From: Malachius bipustulatus
Taxonomy: Eukaryota > Arthropoda > Insecta > Coleoptera > Melyridae
Reading direction: 5' to 3'
DNA length: 64,000 nucleotides
Assembly: GCA_910589415.1 (NCBI GenBank)
Contig: OU342631.1
Span: 12,896,001 to 12,960,000 of the forward strand
Shown: piece after piece, positions 60,801-64,000 of the stretch
Layout: each line of letters opens with the position of its first letter
Numbering within the stretch: the stretch's first letter is position 1
Translations under genes and position numbers: made by a program
Notes under the pieces: model-generated
Told to the model about the DNA's origin: nothing
What the model saw: the letters and a program-made list of their open reading frames with translations, nothing else
Database searches by the model: none

Positions 60801-60968
60801 GACGTCACACCAAATCAATAAAAAGCTCAAATATTTATGTTTTCGCACGATCTAATCTATTTTGCCTGAGCGATTAACGTAAACTGGGCCCATAACCTAT
60901 TGCGATTTACTTACTTTAATTACTTCTTTGCATTAATTTTTAGCTTAGATATTTGTAGAAAAAAAAAT

Positions 60969-61226
60969 TCACCCAGGAAGAGTTTTAATTTTGTCGTCGC
61001 CGATGGAGTCAATGACTGAAACGAGCTTCGGAACAACATCAATAATAGTTGGAGGTTTCCTCATTGAGGGTTCGCTACCATTAGTAGACGCGCACGACTG
61101 AGCCGCAACGGGTGATTTCATGTTACACATGGCGGCGCTGGTCTTTCGGTTATTCAAATCTGCATGTAATATGGTAAGTAAGTAAGCTTCGGTTAGTCCT
61201 AAGGCGAGTTCTATCAGTTTTATCAC
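60969..61226 (-). CDS. Unassigned 85-codon frame upstream of the copia relic
   Basis: The frame is slightly GC-richer than its flanks and contains CNMKSPVAAQSCASTNGSEP and IDVVPKLVSVIDSIGDD. It ends LPG just before GGTGAAT, a possible splice donor. It could be the N-terminus of the copia gag, a host 5' exon, or chance. I recognise no domain and no evidence separates these options. Confidence 0.25.
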   Translation of the reverse strand: MIKLIELALGLTEAYLLTILHADLNNRKTSAAMCNMKSPVAAQSCASTNGSEPSMRKPPTIIDVVPKLVSVIDSIGDDKIKTLPG

Positions 61227-61777
61227 AGTTATTTAGTGATTGTGAACAATAATAAGGAGATTTCGTACTTATTATTACTTTCAATATGTTTAGAAAAATT
61301 TTCATTTGCTGTAATAACGGTCTCTTCGTACGAGCAACTTGTTATTCTCGTGTAGAGGCACGACTAGTGAGATTCTAAGAGATTTCAAGCAATCGTTATT
61401 GTTAGGTACTAATATACTTATTTAACCTTAAGAAATTGTATATAAATAAATATTAGATGTTGATTGTTGATAGTATAGGAATATTTAAAAGGAATGTTGT
61501 TCGTCAGCATAAACATATAAGTGATCCTTGATCTGGTATGCGCTCAATTGTGTTTGAAACCTTTCACCCTTCCATGTTATCAAATGGTGATCCTTACTAA
61601 GTGACGAAGTTCTGCGCTCAGATTATCTGATGACAATAATAAATTGTCAAATTGTCAAATGATGAATTTGTCACATGGCGATCCTACCAGTCCTACCAGT
61701 TTATCATGCTTGGTAATGAAATAATTTTGCACCAAAAAACTTTTAAAAGAATTACCGAAACTTTACCAAACCGGTTT
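61227..61777. other. Unassigned DNA
   Basis: No recognised content apart from small AAATTGTC duplications near 61640. Confidence 0.45.
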
Positions 61778-62012
61778 TTTTTGCACCGTAACGAGGCAGT
61801 TTCTCAGGTGTCTACGGTCATTACCAAAGCAACGATAAATGTTGCTTGATTTTGGTTCATTGCACGGTTAAATTTTGACGGAAAACAAACTGATCGTCAA
61901 AACAATGACATGTGGGATTTGAAATGTCAAGGTGGGATTGGTGCCTTTACTTAGCAACCGGGGATGTTCCTCTGACCGAAGATACCTGAGAAACTGCCTC
62001 GCACCATTGCAC
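61778..62012. repeat. Inverted repeat, possible small MITE
   Basis: CGAGGCAGTTTCTCAGGTGTC (about 61789) pairs with GATACCTGAGAAACTGCCTCG (about 61981-62001) with few mismatches, and a weaker match continues outward through TTGCACC. About 150 bases lie between the arms. No clear target duplication was seen. Confidence 0.5.
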
Positions 62013-62949
62013 CATTTCAAATAAAGGTTTGCTTAAAGGAGTTGTGTTCAAACTTGCGTTATCAAAAAAAATGGTCAAATTCTGAAAGTTACATGGATGT
62101 GAAATGTGTGCTATAAAAATCTGCGAAAAATGGATCATTTTGACCATCTCACGTGAAAACGAACCTGTTTTCATGCCAATTCAACACCAGTTTCTTTACA
62201 ATTTTTGCAAGAAGAGGTAAAAAAAGGCTGCAGAAAATCTAACAAGCGACTAAAGCTCAACGAATAGAGTCAATAGATACCCGAGACTTCGATGAATCCA
62301 AATGTGTCAGAAGAGGTTGCAAAGAAAAAGTTTGGAAACGCTTCGAACAGTTCACAATCACAATTATTGGGTGAGGAAAAACGACTTGCCTAAAACTTGA
62401 GCCTTCTTTGAAGATCTTGTTGACGCTTTTTCAGGATTTTGAAGACGGAACCATCTCTTCACAGTCAATGTCGATATCGGAAAACATTTATTTTGGTATA
62501 GAGAGTCTGCTTGCAGGAAATTTGAGCCAATCAATCAAGCCTGTTGAAGGGCCATTGAACTTCTGATGGTTATAGGGCGGGCTGAAAATTTCAACCAAAA
62601 ATCGTGCTATTTTCAGTAAGTCGATTTTGGCCAAAAAAGCCATTATTGTAAGTCGATTTTGGTACATGGTTCATGACAAGTGACGTCTTTCCATTATGCA
62701 GACAAACATAAACCTGGGAGTTGGAGAGCAACGAGAATACCCATTGCTTCTAGTAAAATTTTGAAAAAAATGTAGTGACTGGTTTGTCGGCAGTAATATT
62801 GTGCAGTAGTATACTGCGTGAGTGTTTGGTGTTAGTAGGGCCTTGTACTAGGTACCAGAATACAAACAAGAGAATGACTGTTGGCCCAAAAGCAAGATTG
62901 GCAGTGAAAGGGTGAAAGTAAAGGTATGGAGGGGGTTATGCACCCCAAG
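62013..62949. other. Unassigned DNA
   Basis: A short TAAGTCGATTTTGG duplication lies near 62617 and 62649. Nothing else was recognised. Confidence 0.45.
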
Positions 62950-63115
62950 TGATTAGTCTTTCAAAATCCTTTTCGTTAACCCGACTGAATACCACCACCC
63001 TAAAAGATCGCTTATTTTATTAGGAATAAAAATTCGAAAATAGTGCAGGGTCAACCAGAATCGAACATGATCTTGGGCTTTGTCCCCGGAGGTCTTCACC
63101 ACTGCACCATGGAGC
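62950..63115 (-). mobile_element. tRNA-like SINE head
   Basis: On the minus strand TGGTGCAGTGG (63099-63109) matches an A box and GTTCGATTC (63058-63066) a B box, at tRNA spacing. Acceptor and T stems do not pair, so it is not a working tRNA. The body downstream to about 62950 has no identified end or target duplication. Confidence 0.55.
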
Positions 63116-64000
63116 CCCCCTTTATTGACAGCGACTTTAAGGCAGATACCACTGACAATTCAACCCAGCATTTTTTTACATTTTTGCCACACCTCTTCAA
63201 TTTGGTCTTGTACCAACAACGCCGGACTTTTTTTTAATTCAACAATGAAGATCTCTACCTACGTTAAGCTCAAATCGAGACATGATGCTCCAGCACGTTG
63301 ACACTTATAAGGCTGCAGTGAGAAACTATTTGATTGCTTATGAGCGGAACCATGTCTGTATAAGTTCTGTTTCTAGGTTCAACAATAATTTTGTCGCCCC
63401 AATTGTTACAATTACCTCATCCCTTCATTTTTCCTACTGGTAAAGTTAATAAATAAAAAAAAAACTTGAAAAAGTTAACTCGAGGATGTTGAAGCACTAT
63501 CCAGAAAACTAGCGATTGCTTTCAGACTAAAATTCTAAACAGCCCTCAGGTGATGTAACTAATCATAAAGAGAGTTTCTGGAAGCATCCACAGAGTTCAC
63601 GTGTAATTCTCCTGAATAGCCGGCAGCATATCTCGACAACTTCTCCACGTTTACAAATACACAGAGATGGATAGATACATCAGTTGAACTATTAAAGGAG
63701 AAATAATAGATGAAGAGTGTAAGTAAGTTCTGTCTGATCTAGTCGAACCTCTCTAGTAGAAAGTAGAATGAGACAAAACTTAGGCAAAGAAATTGATGTG
63801 CTGAAAAATCATAGGAGCTGATCGTCGTGTTCTCTTGGAGCCCTTACGAAAAACAACAAAAAACAGGATAGAATAATTCATCTCTCAAATCCATTGGGTA
63901 CAAACATGACGTGGGTGACTTTATAAAATATTTCCCTGACTAATGTAAATAGCCACATGATACAGGCTAATTATTCATTTTTGTCTGAATTAGCTGAAAA
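63116..64000. other. Unassigned DNA to the window end
   Basis: No gene, repeat family or RNA was recognised. Confidence 0.5.

Noticed and set aside
63045..63115. Functional tRNA gene on the minus strand
   Set aside because: A and B boxes match but the acceptor and T stems do not pair.

Overview
This is eukaryotic, almost certainly insect, nuclear DNA: AT-rich, gene-poor and dominated by transposable elements of the arthropod repertoire (Ty3/gypsy, BEL/Pao and Ty1/copia LTR elements, an R1-like LINE, jockey/I-like and RTE-like LINE fragments, a Penelope-like element, mariner-type DNA transposons, MITEs and tRNA-derived SINEs). Nothing looks prokaryotic or viral in its own right. The order of insect cannot be settled from the sequence alone.

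Layout. 1-4280: AT-rich DNA with a small minisatellite. 4286-9365: a nearly intact, very young Ty3/gypsy element on the minus strand (two 372-bp LTRs differing at one base, gag with one internal stop, a long protease-RT-RNase H-integrase frame reached by a -1 slippery site, and a split integrase tail). 9370-13700: mostly unassigned, with pieces of a dispersed composite repeat. 13727-15736, 24155-24890, 29197-31064 and 42437-45497: four copies of a roughly 1.9-kb non-coding family with a conserved 5' end, an AT microsatellite and a 12-bp terminal hairpin, best compared with Helitron/Helentron-type non-autonomous elements. 17865-18990: a broken BEL/Pao integrase. 19500-22165: the longest copy of the composite repeat. 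26375-27068: a MITE. 27586-28320: an R1-like LINE tail. 36430-38400: tandem Penelope-like fragments interrupted by an RTE fragment and an 878-bp solo LTR. 39428-40265: a dead mariner-type transposase. 44109-45297: a foldback element inside one hairpin-family copy. 48190-49870: nested LINEs plus a solo LTR. 51780-52900 and 54850-55430: two further LINE fragments. 54449-54677: a SINE with an 11-bp target duplication. 58720-60800: a decayed copia element.

The only convincing host coding sequence is one GC-rich, CpG-rich exon at about 56176-56593 on the minus strand. It carries a start codon, 71 complete codons and a consensus splice donor. No later exon was recognised, so much of the DNA to its left may be one long TE-filled intron, but that is inference.

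The elements record a relative history. Empty-site comparison between hairpin-family copies dates the foldback element after its host copy. Two solo LTRs of one family carry different 5-bp target duplications, one inside a hairpin-family copy and one inside a LINE cluster. The SINE sits in the composite repeat with both target copies intact.
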